A stretch of DNA of 16,370 nt. Origin: JBHIFE01 sp046760985. Its GTDB lineage: Bacteria > Chloroflexota > Dehalococcoidia > Dehalococcoidales > RBG-16-60-22. Where the stretch lies: positions 1-16,370 of the forward strand of contig JBHIFE010000023.1 of NCBI GenBank assembly GCA_046760985.1. The letters run 5' to 3'. Positions 6,024-14,686 of this stretch are shown here, in pieces (within the stretch, counting starts at the first letter, position 1; the number at the start of each line of letters is the position of its first letter). The notes under the pieces are model-generated. The model saw nothing but the letters and a program-made list of their open reading frames with translations. It was not told the DNA's origin and did not search any database. Made by a program: the position numbers and the translations under genes.

Positions 6024-7991
6024 TTAGACTGATTCTAGCTCACGTCTCATCGCCATATCGTAAAGAACTCTTTCTCTAGCTTTGTCAATGCCCAGGGCTT
6101 TGCGCTTCTTATCAATGTGCGCAATCATGAGCTGAGCCATTTTAATCGGGTCTGGCTCAAACGCCCACATTCCGCCATACATTTCCTCAAAATCCTTAAA
6201 CAGATGTTCGGTTACTTCTTTACTTCCCTGGGTAGGCCAGCTGACCCCAAACACGGTGAATACCCCTGAGCCAACGAAGTACTGACCGATGGCGATGGCT
6301 TTTTCGCTCATCCACTCTGGGGCAGCCCCGGCGGCGGGAAGATCGCTGATGTCATCACCCAAGCCGCCATCCTTGACCATCGCCGTAGCCGCTATCAAGA
6401 TACGGCTGTTATCAACACAGGCACCGAGGTGCAGCACTGGCGGAATACCTACCGCTTCACAGACCGAAGCCAGTCCCTCACCGGCATATTCGGCGGCTGC
6501 CTCGGGAACCATCAATCCAGCCTTGGCACAAGCCATGGCAGCACAGCCAGTTTGCAGTACCAGCACATCATTCTTTATCAGTTCCTTGACCAGACTCACA
6601 TGAATATCGTCATGGGTAACCCGGGCATTGTTACAGCCAACAACCCCAGCCACCCCCCGGATGCGACCATTGATGATATTATCGTTTAGCGGTCGGTAGG
6701 AAGCCCGGAACATCCCGCCCAATAAATAGTTGATGGTTTCATGACTGAACCCGGCAATCAGGTCGGTTTTCTTATTTGGAATGCGAATGTTTTCCCCTCT
6801 ATTGGGGAAGTTATCAATAGCCGTCTTGATTATGTTTTTGGCTGACTCCGCCGCTTTACGCTCATCAAATTCCATATGAGTAGCGCCTTCAATCTTGGCT
6901 CTAGAGTCAGTGGTGATAATCTTGGTATGGAAGCAACTGGCGACATCAGCCAGTCCCTGCATGATACACTGGACATCAACCACCATTGCCTCCACCGCCC
7001 CGGTAACTATCGCCAGTTCCTGCTGCAGGAAATTCCCGGCAATAGGCACCCCGTGACGCATCAATATCTCGTTGGCAGTGCAGCACATACCCGCCAAGTT
7101 TATTCCCTTGGCACCTTTGGACTTGGCATACTCAATTATCTCCGGCTCTTGAGCCACGACTGCGAGCATCTCAGCCAGTTGGGGCTCATGACCATGAATG
7201 ATAAGATTTACCTCATCTTCTTTGAGCACCCCGAGGTTTATCTGGCTGTACACTGGTGCTGGATTACCGAACATGACATCCTGAAGGTCGGTAGCAATCA
7301 TGCTGCCTCCCCAGCCATCGGCTAAAGCGGCTCTCGTCCCCTGAAGCAGTAAGTTCCGGTAGTCCTGGTCAACCCCCATGTGGGTACGGTGCATTGCCTC
7401 CACCACTTCTCTATCTATACCTCTCGGGGCAACCCCCGACTTTCGCCACATTTCTTGCCGCTTTAATGGGGCTCGTTTTAACAGTAAAAGTTCCCCCTCT
7501 TGCTTACCAAACTCGTTTATCAGCACTTCGCCAATATCAGTAGCTATTTCATTATTGCTGCGGTCACCAATGTTGACGCCAAGGTCTAGGGCTAGCTGCA
7601 GAAGCTTTTGTTCATCTTTGACTTCAAAGTCTGGCGCCCCTCCCTTGGCGGTCAGAAGAAACGCCTCGGTGACTCGCCGACCGTGGTCGCCGTGGGCGGC
7701 TGCCCCAGCAGCTATCTTACGGACGAAATTGCGAGCCGCAATGGTCTCAGCAGTAGCGCCACAAACACCGGTCCGTTTCTTTTTTTCCTCGGGGGTTTCC
7801 TCTCTCCCTTTGGGCAGTGGTAACCGGCATGGTCCCATGGCACAAAGACTGCAGCAACTGCCCTCAGCCCCTATAGGACAGGGTTTTATTGCCTCGGCTC
7901 GCTCAAAAACTATCCGAGCCCCATCCTGGGCTGCCTTTTCTATCATCTCAACAGTAGCCCGGTCAATGCTTTTTGCTTGCTTCTCTGCCAT
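6024..7991 (-). CDS. acsA: Carbon monoxide dehydrogenase catalytic subunit AcsA/CooS
   Basis: This Ni-Fe CO dehydrogenase interconverts CO2 and CO, supplying CO through a tunnel to AcsB. Numbering from ATG 7991 (655 residues), the N-terminal cysteine set for the D and B clusters is intact: C38, C46, C47, C50, C55 and C77, within the pattern CPIGAEGSCCSLCAMGPC. The C-cluster ligands also appear intact: H268 in HGHEP, C304 in GMCCTAN, C342 in VDVQC, C453 in VVGCNN, C483 in LQTGC and C525 in HLGAC. Length is in the usual CooS/AcsA range. A GTG at 8000 would add three residues, but GGGTGA sits five bases before ATG 7991, so I prefer the ATG. It lies 21 bases after acsD and just upstream of acsB. 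This order, with no ferredoxin CooF beside it, argues for the acetyl-CoA-forming type rather than a monofunctional CODH. Confidence 0.97.
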   Translation of the reverse strand: MAEKQAKSIDRATVEMIEKAAQDGARIVFERAEAIKPCPIGAEGSCCSLCAMGPCRLPLPKGREETPEEKKKRTGVCGATAETIAARNFVRKIAAGAAAHGDHGRRVTEAFLLTAKGGAPDFEVKDEQKLLQLALDLGVNIGDRSNNEIATDIGEVLINEFGKQEGELLLLKRAPLKRQEMWRKSGVAPRGIDREVVEAMHRTHMGVDQDYRNLLLQGTRAALADGWGGSMIATDLQDVMFGNPAPVYSQINLGVLKEDEVNLIIHGHEPQLAEMLAVVAQEPEIIEYAKSKGAKGINLAGMCCTANEILMRHGVPIAGNFLQQELAIVTGAVEAMVVDVQCIMQGLADVASCFHTKIITTDSRAKIEGATHMEFDERKAAESAKNIIKTAIDNFPNRGENIRIPNKKTDLIAGFSHETINYLLGGMFRASYRPLNDNIINGRIRGVAGVVGCNNARVTHDDIHVSLVKELIKNDVLVLQTGCAAMACAKAGLMVPEAAAEYAGEGLASVCEAVGIPPVLHLGACVDNSRILIAATAMVKDGGLGDDISDLPAAGAAPEWMSEKAIAIGQYFVGSGVFTVFGVSWPTQGSKEVTEHLFKDFEEMYGGMWAFEPDPIKMAQLMIAHIDKKRKALGIDKARERVLYDMAMRRELESV

Positions 7992-8012
7992 TTTTGTCAC
8001 CCGTCTTTCGTT

Positions 8013-8960
8013 CTATGAAGCGGTTAATTCAGCAATCATTTCCCGAATCAGTTTTATTGCCTCAGGGTGTCTCATGATTAACACATCTGCTCCCGCCAGA
8101 AGTAGAACCATGGCTGACATAGCCTCCAGCAGGATGCCCCTCCTTTTGGCGTTGCCAAGCTTGGGGTCTTCAGCTTCCGGAATTTTCGCTTCCTTGGTCT
8201 TCCATACCTCTTTAGCTATGTTGCAGATAATGGGAAACTGAAGCTTCTCATCCTGCTGGGTTAAGGCTGCCATTCTCATTCTCTCCATTACTGAGTAGCA
8301 GTACTCAATACCATAGCCTATGCCACTGACGGTAGGATCCATCACCAGTAGCTCATCAGGAACGCCAAGATTGCCCAGCAGAATGTTAAGCTGTTTGGCT
8401 AGGTTTATGTCTATCGGCGTTGACGCCGCCACAGTATGTTGGTAACCAATAGCCCCAGCCCCAATCTTCTTGTGGTCTCCTTCCTCAACCGGTCCCAGAA
8501 TCAATCTCTTCCCCTGGCAAACCTCGGCTACTTTTCTTAAAACCTCGGTATCTTTGTCATGGTTAGCCGTACCCCAGACAATTAGCGGAACATCAATAGC
8601 CTCAGCTACTTTCTTGACCACTTCGGTAGCTTCGTCAGCGCCACGGTCAAGTCCATTGGGGTCGGTGCTTACCAGTTGCAGGCATATCATCTCCGCCCCA
8701 TAATCATTGATGCACTTCTTTGCCCAGGCAACCGGGTCATCGGTTACCCCAGCAAAAGGTTCCAAGGCAGCCTCAGGCCATTCCTCGGGAGGCGAGTCAT
8801 AAACCTCCATGGCTATCTTTGGTAAATGAGGCATCTCACCTTCAAAGAGGTAAAAAGGATAGGCTGTTTCCCCACCGATGGTTACTGCCTTGTCTCCCTT
8901 GCCTAGATTAATCTCTCTAATCTTACCGCTATAGAATGTCTTTGGAATCTCAAAAGCCAT
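8013..8960 (-). CDS. acsD: Corrinoid/iron-sulfur protein small (delta) subunit AcsD
   Basis: AcsD is the small subunit of the corrinoid/iron-sulfur protein. It forms a TIM barrel that pairs with AcsC and helps hold the cobamide during methyl transfer between AcsE and AcsB. At 315 residues it has the usual length. The N-terminus MAFEIPKTFYSGK and the segments KAVTIGGETAYPFY, CLQLVSTDPNG, VWGTANHDKDTEVL and VMDPTVSGIGYGIEY match the family as I know it. The start is ATG 8960, with AAGGAAG six bases upstream. Here acsD is separated from acsC by acsA and acsB rather than adjacent to it, so the two subunits are made from distant parts of the same transcript. It follows the small basic ORF by 14 bases and precedes acsA by 21. 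Confidence 0.96.
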   Translation of the reverse strand: MAFEIPKTFYSGKIREINLGKGDKAVTIGGETAYPFYLFEGEMPHLPKIAMEVYDSPPEEWPEAALEPFAGVTDDPVAWAKKCINDYGAEMICLQLVSTDPNGLDRGADEATEVVKKVAEAIDVPLIVWGTANHDKDTEVLRKVAEVCQGKRLILGPVEEGDHKKIGAGAIGYQHTVAASTPIDINLAKQLNILLGNLGVPDELLVMDPTVSGIGYGIEYCYSVMERMRMAALTQQDEKLQFPIICNIAKEVWKTKEAKIPEAEDPKLGNAKRRGILLEAMSAMVLLLAGADVLIMRHPEAIKLIREMIAELTAS

Positions 8961-8974
8961 TTTGCTTCCTTTGC

Positions 8975-9196
8975 TTAAGCCGGTGTTTTCCTCTTCTCAC
9001 TGCCAAACCATTCTTTTCCGTACCAGTATCTTTCTCCAGTTTGCAGGTATTTCAGTTTTTCCTCTCTGCTCCCGAGTTTCTGTCGCCATCTTCCTTCTTT
9101 ACCACCCCTCTCGGGTTTACCCTTCTCAAAGGTTTCTCCCAGTACCTCAACCTCGTTCCTGCCCGGAGCAATCTTTTTCTCAACCTTATATTCCAT
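8975..9196 (-). CDS. Small basic protein of unknown function in the acs operon
   Basis: I do not recognise this 73-residue product. It is very rich in Lys, Arg, Glu and Gly, has no cysteine, no signal peptide and no membrane segment, and ends in an aromatic patch (GERYWYGKEWFG). The chosen start is ATG 9196, with GAGGGAG four bases upstream. The frame stays open from a TTG at 9211, which would overlap the folD stop. Support for coding is the good ribosome-binding site, the clean fit between folD (11 bases before) and acsD (14 bases after), and purine-first codons throughout. Without it there would be a gap of about 250 bases inside an otherwise tight operon. Against it are the short length and lack of a known family. 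A charged, compact partner or assembly factor of the CODH/ACS or corrinoid proteins is conceivable but is speculation. Confidence 0.6.
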   Translation of the reverse strand: MEYKVEKKIAPGRNEVEVLGETFEKGKPERGGKEGRWRQKLGSREEKLKYLQTGERYWYGKEWFGSEKRKTPA

Positions 9197-9207
9197 ATTT
9201 CTCCCTC

Positions 9208-10095
9208 TCAAGCTATGCCAGCCGCCAGTTTGGCTGCCCTTACCGTATTTAGCATAAGCATGGTTATTGTCATCGGTCCCACTCCACCCGGTACCGGGGT
9301 AATGGCTTTAGCCTTCTCCTTAACCGCATCAAAATCAACGTCCCCAACCAGAATATCCTTGCCTTCGGCTGTTTTCCCGATTCGGTTAACGCCAACATCA
9401 ATCACCACCACCCCCTCTTTAACCATATCAGCGGTGATAGCTTTGGGTTTACCGGCAGCTACTATCAGTATATCAGCTCGCTTGGTATGAAAGGAAATAT
9501 CTCGGGTTCCGGTATGGCACACGGTAACCGTAGCATTAGCCCCGGCTTTCTTTTGCAACAGGATATTGGCTATTGGTTTACCCACGATGTTGCTCCTGCC
9601 GACGACTACTACCTCGGCTCCCTCAATTTTAATCCCAGACCTGATTAGAAGCTGCTGGATTCCGTGGGGGGTGCAGGGTAAATAATCTGGCTCCCCTATC
9701 ATTAATTTGCCCACATTTACCGGGTGAAAGCCATCAACATCCTTCTTGGGGTCTACAGCATAAAGAACCTCGGTCTCATTAATATGCTTGGGCAGGGGTA
9801 GTTGCACCAGAATCCCGTGAATCTTGGGGTCTTTATTTAACTTGTCAATGAGAGCCAGAAGTTTTTCTTGCTTGGTCTCGGTTGGCAGGTCATACCTTTC
9901 TGAGTATATACCTAGGGCGAGGGATACCTTTTCCTTCTGCCCAATATAGACCTGGGAAGCTGGGTCCTCACCGACGAGGACAGTAGCCAACCCTGGTATC
10001 AAATTATTCTTATCTTTGAGTTCAGCAATCTCCTGTTTTAACTCTTCACGTATCTGCTTAGCAATCTCGGTGCCGCTTATAATTTGTGCCGTCAA
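9208..10095 (-). CDS. folD: Bifunctional methylene-THF dehydrogenase/methenyl-THF cyclohydrolase FolD
   Basis: FolD converts 10-formyl-THF through methenyl-THF to methylene-THF with a nicotinamide cofactor, the two methyl-branch steps after formate-THF ligase. The 295-residue protein has the catalytic YXXXK motif at Y50 and K54 with K56, the QLPLP strand at 98-102, D121 in the DGFHPVN segment and the nucleotide-binding GRSNIVGKP at 166-174. These positions agree with the Escherichia coli enzyme. The start is TTG 10095, with GGAG five bases upstream; an in-frame stop lies just before and no ATG is available. It begins 15 bases after the second cooC-like gene. Because FolD carries both activities, no separate cyclohydrolase (FchA) is needed. 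A methylene-THF reductase, the next step, is not in the window. Confidence 0.97.
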   Translation of the reverse strand: MTAQIISGTEIAKQIREELKQEIAELKDKNNLIPGLATVLVGEDPASQVYIGQKEKVSLALGIYSERYDLPTETKQEKLLALIDKLNKDPKIHGILVQLPLPKHINETEVLYAVDPKKDVDGFHPVNVGKLMIGEPDYLPCTPHGIQQLLIRSGIKIEGAEVVVVGRSNIVGKPIANILLQKKAGANATVTVCHTGTRDISFHTKRADILIVAAGKPKAITADMVKEGVVVIDVGVNRIGKTAEGKDILVGDVDFDAVKEKAKAITPVPGGVGPMTITMLMLNTVRAAKLAAGIA

Positions 10096-10110
10096 TGTTA
10101 CTCCGTCTAA

Positions 10111-10893
10111 TTAAGTTTTAGTCGTATGAATTACCTCGGTCTTAAGAAGCTTAGTCATCAAGTTGTCAACTGCCTTCACCGCCTCAGCGGTATCTGGCAG
10201 GCCAAGGAGTGGCTTCAATTTAAGGTCATATTGGTATATTTCATCATCTAAGGGGATGGTAACCGTAGGCTCAATACCTAACCTGACCAATTCCTCACCA
10301 ATCACTGGCTCCATCTTGTCGGGAACAAAGTTAATTACTACCCATTGTCTTTTTACCACCAGTTTGAGATCGGCTACCAAGTCTCTGAGGCGGGCAATAG
10401 TTCGGATTCCCTTCACCGAATAGTCAGAGATAAGGAGCAATTCATCAATGTTCTGAGTGGTTCTGCGACTTAGATGTTCCATCCCCGCCTCGTTATCCAT
10501 AACCATATAGGCATAGCTTTCTGTCAGATTATCCAGGAATTTCCTCAACAAGAGATTGGGGTAGCAATAGCATTCGGGACCCTCACCTCTGCCCATTGTC
10601 ACCAGGTCAAGCCCTTTGCTTTCAACCACAGCCTCGTTTAGTTTAAATTCTAGGTAAGCCTCTTTAGTCATCCCGGGAGGAATGTTTATTTTCTCCTCAT
10701 TAAAAGTGGCGATTAGGGAGCCGATGGTTTGTTTGACACTAAGCCCCAGGCTCTCGCCCAGATTAGCATTGGGGTCGGCATCAACGGCTAGAATTGGTCT
10801 CAGCCCATTCTTCATCAGGTAGCGAATGACCAGACCCGCTAGGGATGTCTTTCCGCTCCCACCTTTCCCGGCTACAGCAATATTAATACTCAA
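10111..10893 (-). CDS. cooC: CooC/AcsF-type nickel-insertion ATPase, second copy
   Basis: This 260-residue MinD/ParA-like ATPase has the deviant P-loop GKGGSGKT at 9-16, a VDADPNANLGE segment after it, the paired cysteines C108 and C110 in ECYCYPN, and MDNEAGMEH at 132-140. In CooC the CXC pair binds Ni or Zn at the dimer interface, and ATP turnover drives nickel delivery to CO dehydrogenase; AcsF is the counterpart for acetyl-CoA synthase. Its start is TTG 10893, which overlaps the acsV stop by four bases (TTGA), with GAGG upstream; the family N-terminus MSINIAVAGKGG supports it. The tight coupling to acsV suggests it could serve the corrinoid activator or AcsB rather than duplicating the first cooC, but which metalloenzyme each copy serves cannot be read from sequence. 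Confidence 0.88.
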   Translation of the reverse strand: MSINIAVAGKGGSGKTSLAGLVIRYLMKNGLRPILAVDADPNANLGESLGLSVKQTIGSLIATFNEEKINIPPGMTKEAYLEFKLNEAVVESKGLDLVTMGRGEGPECYCYPNLLLRKFLDNLTESYAYMVMDNEAGMEHLSRRTTQNIDELLLISDYSVKGIRTIARLRDLVADLKLVVKRQWVVINFVPDKMEPVIGEELVRLGIEPTVTIPLDDEIYQYDLKLKPLLGLPDTAEAVKAVDNLMTKLLKTEVIHTTKT

Positions 10894-12860
10894 GTGGTTA
10901 TCCTCTGCTTTAAATCACTATTTGCCAGTCTAGCCAGTTTTTTACTCACCGTAGGAAACTCTTTAGCGTTGGTATGTGGTAAGAATAGAGCAGCCACATA
11001 ATTATTCATAAAGTCCACGTTTTCACTCAATTCCATATTGGTCATCATTTGAGCCACCCTTCTGGCATCATCAAGTAGGTCGGTGGAGAAAGAGGTTAAC
11101 CTTGCTCCCAAAAGGGCGCCATTTCCAATGAAAAGAAATCTATCCATGGGTAAGTCAGGAAGAAGCCCGATGGTAATCGCCTTTTCAATATTAATATTAC
11201 TGCCAAAGGCACCAGCGATAATCACCTGCTCAAAATCGGAACAGTTAATCCCTACGCTTTTGCTTAATGTCTGACAGCCAGCATACATCGCTGCCTTGGC
11301 TCGCATGAGATTATCAATATCTACCTCGGTGATGACAATATCCTTACCAATCTGAGTTTCTGGTGTCCAGGCTAAAACATACTCATAACCATCAGTGCCT
11401 GGTCTAATTCTCTTGCTGGGTAGGTCGCGGTTAAATTTGCCATTCTGACCAATTACTCCAGCTTCAAGTAGTCCGGCAACAGTATTTATCAATCCTGAGC
11501 CGCAGATTCCTTTGGGTTTTGCCCCACCAATAGTACCAATCTCGGGCTCCAAGGACGGATTAATGTTAACTTCTTCAATAGCACCCTCACTGGCAACTAT
11601 ACCGTGTTTTATCCCGCCACCTTCAAAAGCAGGACCGGCGGAACAAGAAGCCGTTACCATCCAGTCCGAGTTGCCAATTACTATCTCCCCATTAGTCCCT
11701 ATGTCCATATACAAGGTCAAAGTTTTTCTCTGGTGTACTCCGGCTCCAATAATTCCGGAAACAATATCACCGCCAACGTAGCTAGCCACCGAAGGGAAGG
11801 TAAAAAGATAAGCCGGCTTCTTGAGCTTAATGCCTAGAGAGTCTGCCTCTATGGGAGGGAAAAACTTGGCTACCGGGGTGTAGGGGGCTAACCTTATATA
11901 TTTGGGCTCCAGTCCAAGAAGGATTTGAGTCATCGTGGTATTGCCGGCAACCGTAATATGTCCAACGTGCCCCGCCTCCACCTGACTTTGGGCTAGTAGC
12001 TCCTCAATAATTCGGTTAATGGTGGCGACAACTGCCCCCTGCAATTTTTTCAGCCCCCCCGGTTTCTGACAGTAAGCAATGCGGGTAATAACATCTTCCC
12101 CATAACTTATTTGTCCGTTGTAAGCCATGCTTTCGGCGATGACCTTACCTCGGTTTAGGTCGAGCAACTGCCCACAGACGGTAGTGGTGCCAATGTCAAA
12201 GGCTAGCGAGTAGTGCTTTTCTCTGGTGTCTCCCGATTCTATATCTATCATCCTCGGTCGGCGTCTATCCCCGGCTCGTGGTTTAACTGCGGTGACCAGG
12301 GTAGTAGCAGTAACCTTCCAATTACCGTCTCGTAAAACCTTAGGCAGTTTCTTTACCACCTCAAAGTCCACTGATATATTGCTAAGGTTATATCGCTGCT
12401 TTAAGCCTCTCAGTAGCCGTGATAGGTCGCTGGTGTTATCTTCTGAGGTTGGTGGTGGCAACTCAACAAAAAACTTGCTGAGAGGAGGCTTAAATCTCCA
12501 ACCGGTAGCCAAAGCTTCAGCGGCTACTTTCTTTTCATAGGAAAGAACCCCTCTCTCCAGTCTTGACTCTACCGGAACATAAACGGTTAAATCGCTGATT
12601 ACCCGGCTTTGACAGGATTGCCTTATCCCCTGCTTATATTCCTCATCGGAAACCTTCTCAGTTCTGGTGGTCTCTACTTCTCCCTCTTCAACTAGAACCT
12701 TACAGGTACCACAGGTGCCAGCACCTCCGCAGGAGGCATAAATGTGCACACCGGCGGCAATAGCTGCCTGTAAAAGGTTCTCACCCTGTTCAACTACAAT
12801 GTCAGCATTGTCGGGGTTGAAGTGAATCTTTACTTTTTTCTTTGGTAAGTCTTTCGTCAT
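10890..12860 (-). CDS. acsV: Reductive activator of the corrinoid/iron-sulfur protein (RACo, AcsV)
   Basis: RACo returns inactive Co(II) corrinoid protein AcsCD to Co(I) at the expense of ATP. The 656-residue product has an N-terminal plant-type [2Fe-2S] ferredoxin domain with ligands C44, C50, C53 (ASCGGAGTCGTC) and C83, then a linker to about residue 210. The C-terminal ASKHA-fold ATPase domain follows, with phosphate loops DIGTTT at 222-227 and DIGTNGE at 386-392, and AGAFGSNIN near the C-terminus. This is the DUF4445-type activator, not the HgdC-type. Related activators serve methylamine and O-demethylase systems; placement among acs genes argues for CFeSP as the substrate. The start is ATG 12860, with only a weak GAAAG site before it, 36 bases after fhs. 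It shares four bases with the downstream cooC-like gene. Confidence 0.93.
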   Translation of the reverse strand: MTKDLPKKKVKIHFNPDNADIVVEQGENLLQAAIAAGVHIYASCGGAGTCGTCKVLVEEGEVETTRTEKVSDEEYKQGIRQSCQSRVISDLTVYVPVESRLERGVLSYEKKVAAEALATGWRFKPPLSKFFVELPPPTSEDNTSDLSRLLRGLKQRYNLSNISVDFEVVKKLPKVLRDGNWKVTATTLVTAVKPRAGDRRRPRMIDIESGDTREKHYSLAFDIGTTTVCGQLLDLNRGKVIAESMAYNGQISYGEDVITRIAYCQKPGGLKKLQGAVVATINRIIEELLAQSQVEAGHVGHITVAGNTTMTQILLGLEPKYIRLAPYTPVAKFFPPIEADSLGIKLKKPAYLFTFPSVASYVGGDIVSGIIGAGVHQRKTLTLYMDIGTNGEIVIGNSDWMVTASCSAGPAFEGGGIKHGIVASEGAIEEVNINPSLEPEIGTIGGAKPKGICGSGLINTVAGLLEAGVIGQNGKFNRDLPSKRIRPGTDGYEYVLAWTPETQIGKDIVITEVDIDNLMRAKAAMYAGCQTLSKSVGINCSDFEQVIIAGAFGSNINIEKAITIGLLPDLPMDRFLFIGNGALLGARLTSFSTDLLDDARRVAQMMTNMELSENVDFMNNYVAALFLPHTNAKEFPTVSKKLARLANSDLKQRITT

Positions 12861-12896
12861 TTAACTTTCTGTCTCATCAAGCAAGGTGGAGAAATA

Positions 12897-14660
12897 CTAA
12901 AAAAGTCCCCGTACTTTACCGGTCGTAGTATCAATATCTATCTTTCTAAAAGCTGGGTCAGAACTGGTCCCCGGCATCAGGCTGATGGTGCCAGCGCAGG
13001 GACAGAGAAATTTCGCCCCGGAGTAAATTAACACATCGCGAATAGGCAGAGTCCAGCCCTTAGGGACTCCCTTCAAAGTAGGGTCATGAGTGAGGCTGAG
13101 GTGGGTCTTCACCATCATGGTGGCGTAATCATCATATTTAGCGTCGGACTCAAGCGTCTTAGCCTTGACCTCAGCTTCGGGAGTCCAGGCTACGCCATCA
13201 GCCCCATAGACCACTTTGGCAATCTTTTCCACCCGCTCCCTCAATTTCATTTCCAGTGGATACAAGAATTGGAATTCGCTCTCCGCTTCGCAGGCTTCTT
13301 TCACAGCATCGGCTAGCTCCAGAGCACCATCGCCGCCGTTAAGCCAGTGGGTGGACACCGCGCAGCGTGCCCCGGCTGCCTCAGCTGCCTTTTTGACCAT
13401 GGTAACCTCGGCATCGGTGTCAGTGCTGAAGCGATTAATGCACACCACCGGATTGATGCCAGAGGTTCTGATGGTATTGATGTGGTGCAGCATATTCGGT
13501 AAGCCCTTCTCTAGGAGTCCTAGGTCTTCTTTGGTGTAGGCATCAGGCAGGCGGATACCGGGCACTACTCTAGGTCCTCCACCGTGCATCTTCAAGGCAC
13601 GGATGGTGACGGTGAGTACCGATACGTGCGGCTTAAGACCACTAATGCGGCACTTAACATTCCAGAACTTTTCAAAACCAATGTCGGCGGCAAAGCCGCT
13701 CTCGGTAACATGGTAATCAAACATCTTCAGTCCGACGCGGTCACCGATAATGGAAGACTGCCCCACGGCAATATTGGCAAATGGACCGGCATGCACCATT
13801 AGAGGCTGGTACTCCACCGTGGAACACAGGGTAGGATTAATGGTGTTGCGCATCCAGGCAGCCATGGCACCGCCTACTTCCAGATCTCGTGTGGTAATGG
13901 CATTACCCCTCTTATCGTAGGCTACGGTAATGTTATCCAGTCTTTCCCGCAGTTCTGCCAGGTCTTTGACAATAGATAGGATAGCCATGAGTTCTGAGCT
14001 CACGGTGATGCCGAACTTGGACTGCATCATATAACCATCCAACCTGCCGCCGATGCCAATGATGATGTTGCGGAGGCTCTGGGCACAAAAATCCATAACC
14101 CAGCCCATTTCTACTCTGGTGGGGTCAATGTCCAGACGGCGCATCTTGGTGAGCCTAGCCAGTTGCTCGTCATCGTAGTTACGCTCGTGCTGCATTCTGG
14201 CGGTAAGGGCAACCATGGCTAAGTTATGGGCATTGGTAATCTCATTGATGTCGCCGGTAAGACCCATAGAAAACTCGGTCAATGGGATAAGCAGCGCATT
14301 GCCGCCACCGGCGGCAGTTCCCTTGATATTCATTGTTGGACCACCCGAGGGTTGGCGGATACAGCCGCCCACATTCAAGCCTCGCTTGCCCATTCCCTCC
14401 ATAAGACCGCAAGTGGTGGTACTTTTCCCTTCGCCCAGTGGGGTGGGGGTTATGGCGGTCACCTCAATATATTTGCCGTCTGGCTTATCCTTGAGCCGCT
14501 CCATAATCTTCATAAAATCAAGTTTGCAAATCCTTCCGTAAGGGATAATCTCATCCTTTTGTAGGTTTAATCTCTCCCGCCATTCATCTGGGGATGGCAT
14601 GTTAGCCTCAGCTGCTTCGGCAATCTGCCAATCCTGCATTTTTATTGGGTCGTAAGCCAT
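12897..14660 (-). CDS. fhs: Formate-tetrahydrofolate ligase Fhs
   Basis: Fhs (10-formyl-THF synthetase) uses ATP to join formate to THF, the entry step of the methyl branch. The 587-residue protein carries the ATP-binding loop TPTPLGEGKST at 71-81, followed by the characteristic segments RQPSGGPTMNIKGTAAGGG, FSMGLTGDINEITNAHN, GGRLDGY, MVHAGPFANIA and ALKMHGGGP. It is slightly longer than the common bacterial form of about 557 residues, partly through an N-terminal extension. The start is ATG 14660, with AAAGGGGGG about six bases before it, 26 bases after the first cooC-like gene. Its place as second gene puts formate activation under the same promoter as the carbonyl branch. The formate supply (formate dehydrogenase) is not in the window, though the NuoE/F-like genes downstream could belong to such an enzyme. 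Confidence 0.98.
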   Translation of the reverse strand: MAYDPIKMQDWQIAEAAEANMPSPDEWRERLNLQKDEIIPYGRICKLDFMKIMERLKDKPDGKYIEVTAITPTPLGEGKSTTTCGLMEGMGKRGLNVGGCIRQPSGGPTMNIKGTAAGGGNALLIPLTEFSMGLTGDINEITNAHNLAMVALTARMQHERNYDDEQLARLTKMRRLDIDPTRVEMGWVMDFCAQSLRNIIIGIGGRLDGYMMQSKFGITVSSELMAILSIVKDLAELRERLDNITVAYDKRGNAITTRDLEVGGAMAAWMRNTINPTLCSTVEYQPLMVHAGPFANIAVGQSSIIGDRVGLKMFDYHVTESGFAADIGFEKFWNVKCRISGLKPHVSVLTVTIRALKMHGGGPRVVPGIRLPDAYTKEDLGLLEKGLPNMLHHINTIRTSGINPVVCINRFSTDTDAEVTMVKKAAEAAGARCAVSTHWLNGGDGALELADAVKEACEAESEFQFLYPLEMKLRERVEKIAKVVYGADGVAWTPEAEVKAKTLESDAKYDDYATMMVKTHLSLTHDPTLKGVPKGWTLPIRDVLIYSGAKFLCPCAGTISLMPGTSSDPAFRKIDIDTTTGKVRGLF

Positions 14661-14686
14661 AAAGACCCCCCTTTAATAGGTCAATT

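Noticed and set aside
7378..8241. 287-residue open frame on the plus strand
   Set aside because: It is antisense to acsA and the end of acsD; low-complexity Ser/Ala/Arg composition is typical of the complement of a real gene.
8936..9490. 184-residue plus-strand frame over the folD-acsD gap
   Set aside because: It overlaps folD and the small basic ORF in antisense. It is Phe/Ser/Leu-rich because it complements purine-rich codons, and it has no family resemblance.
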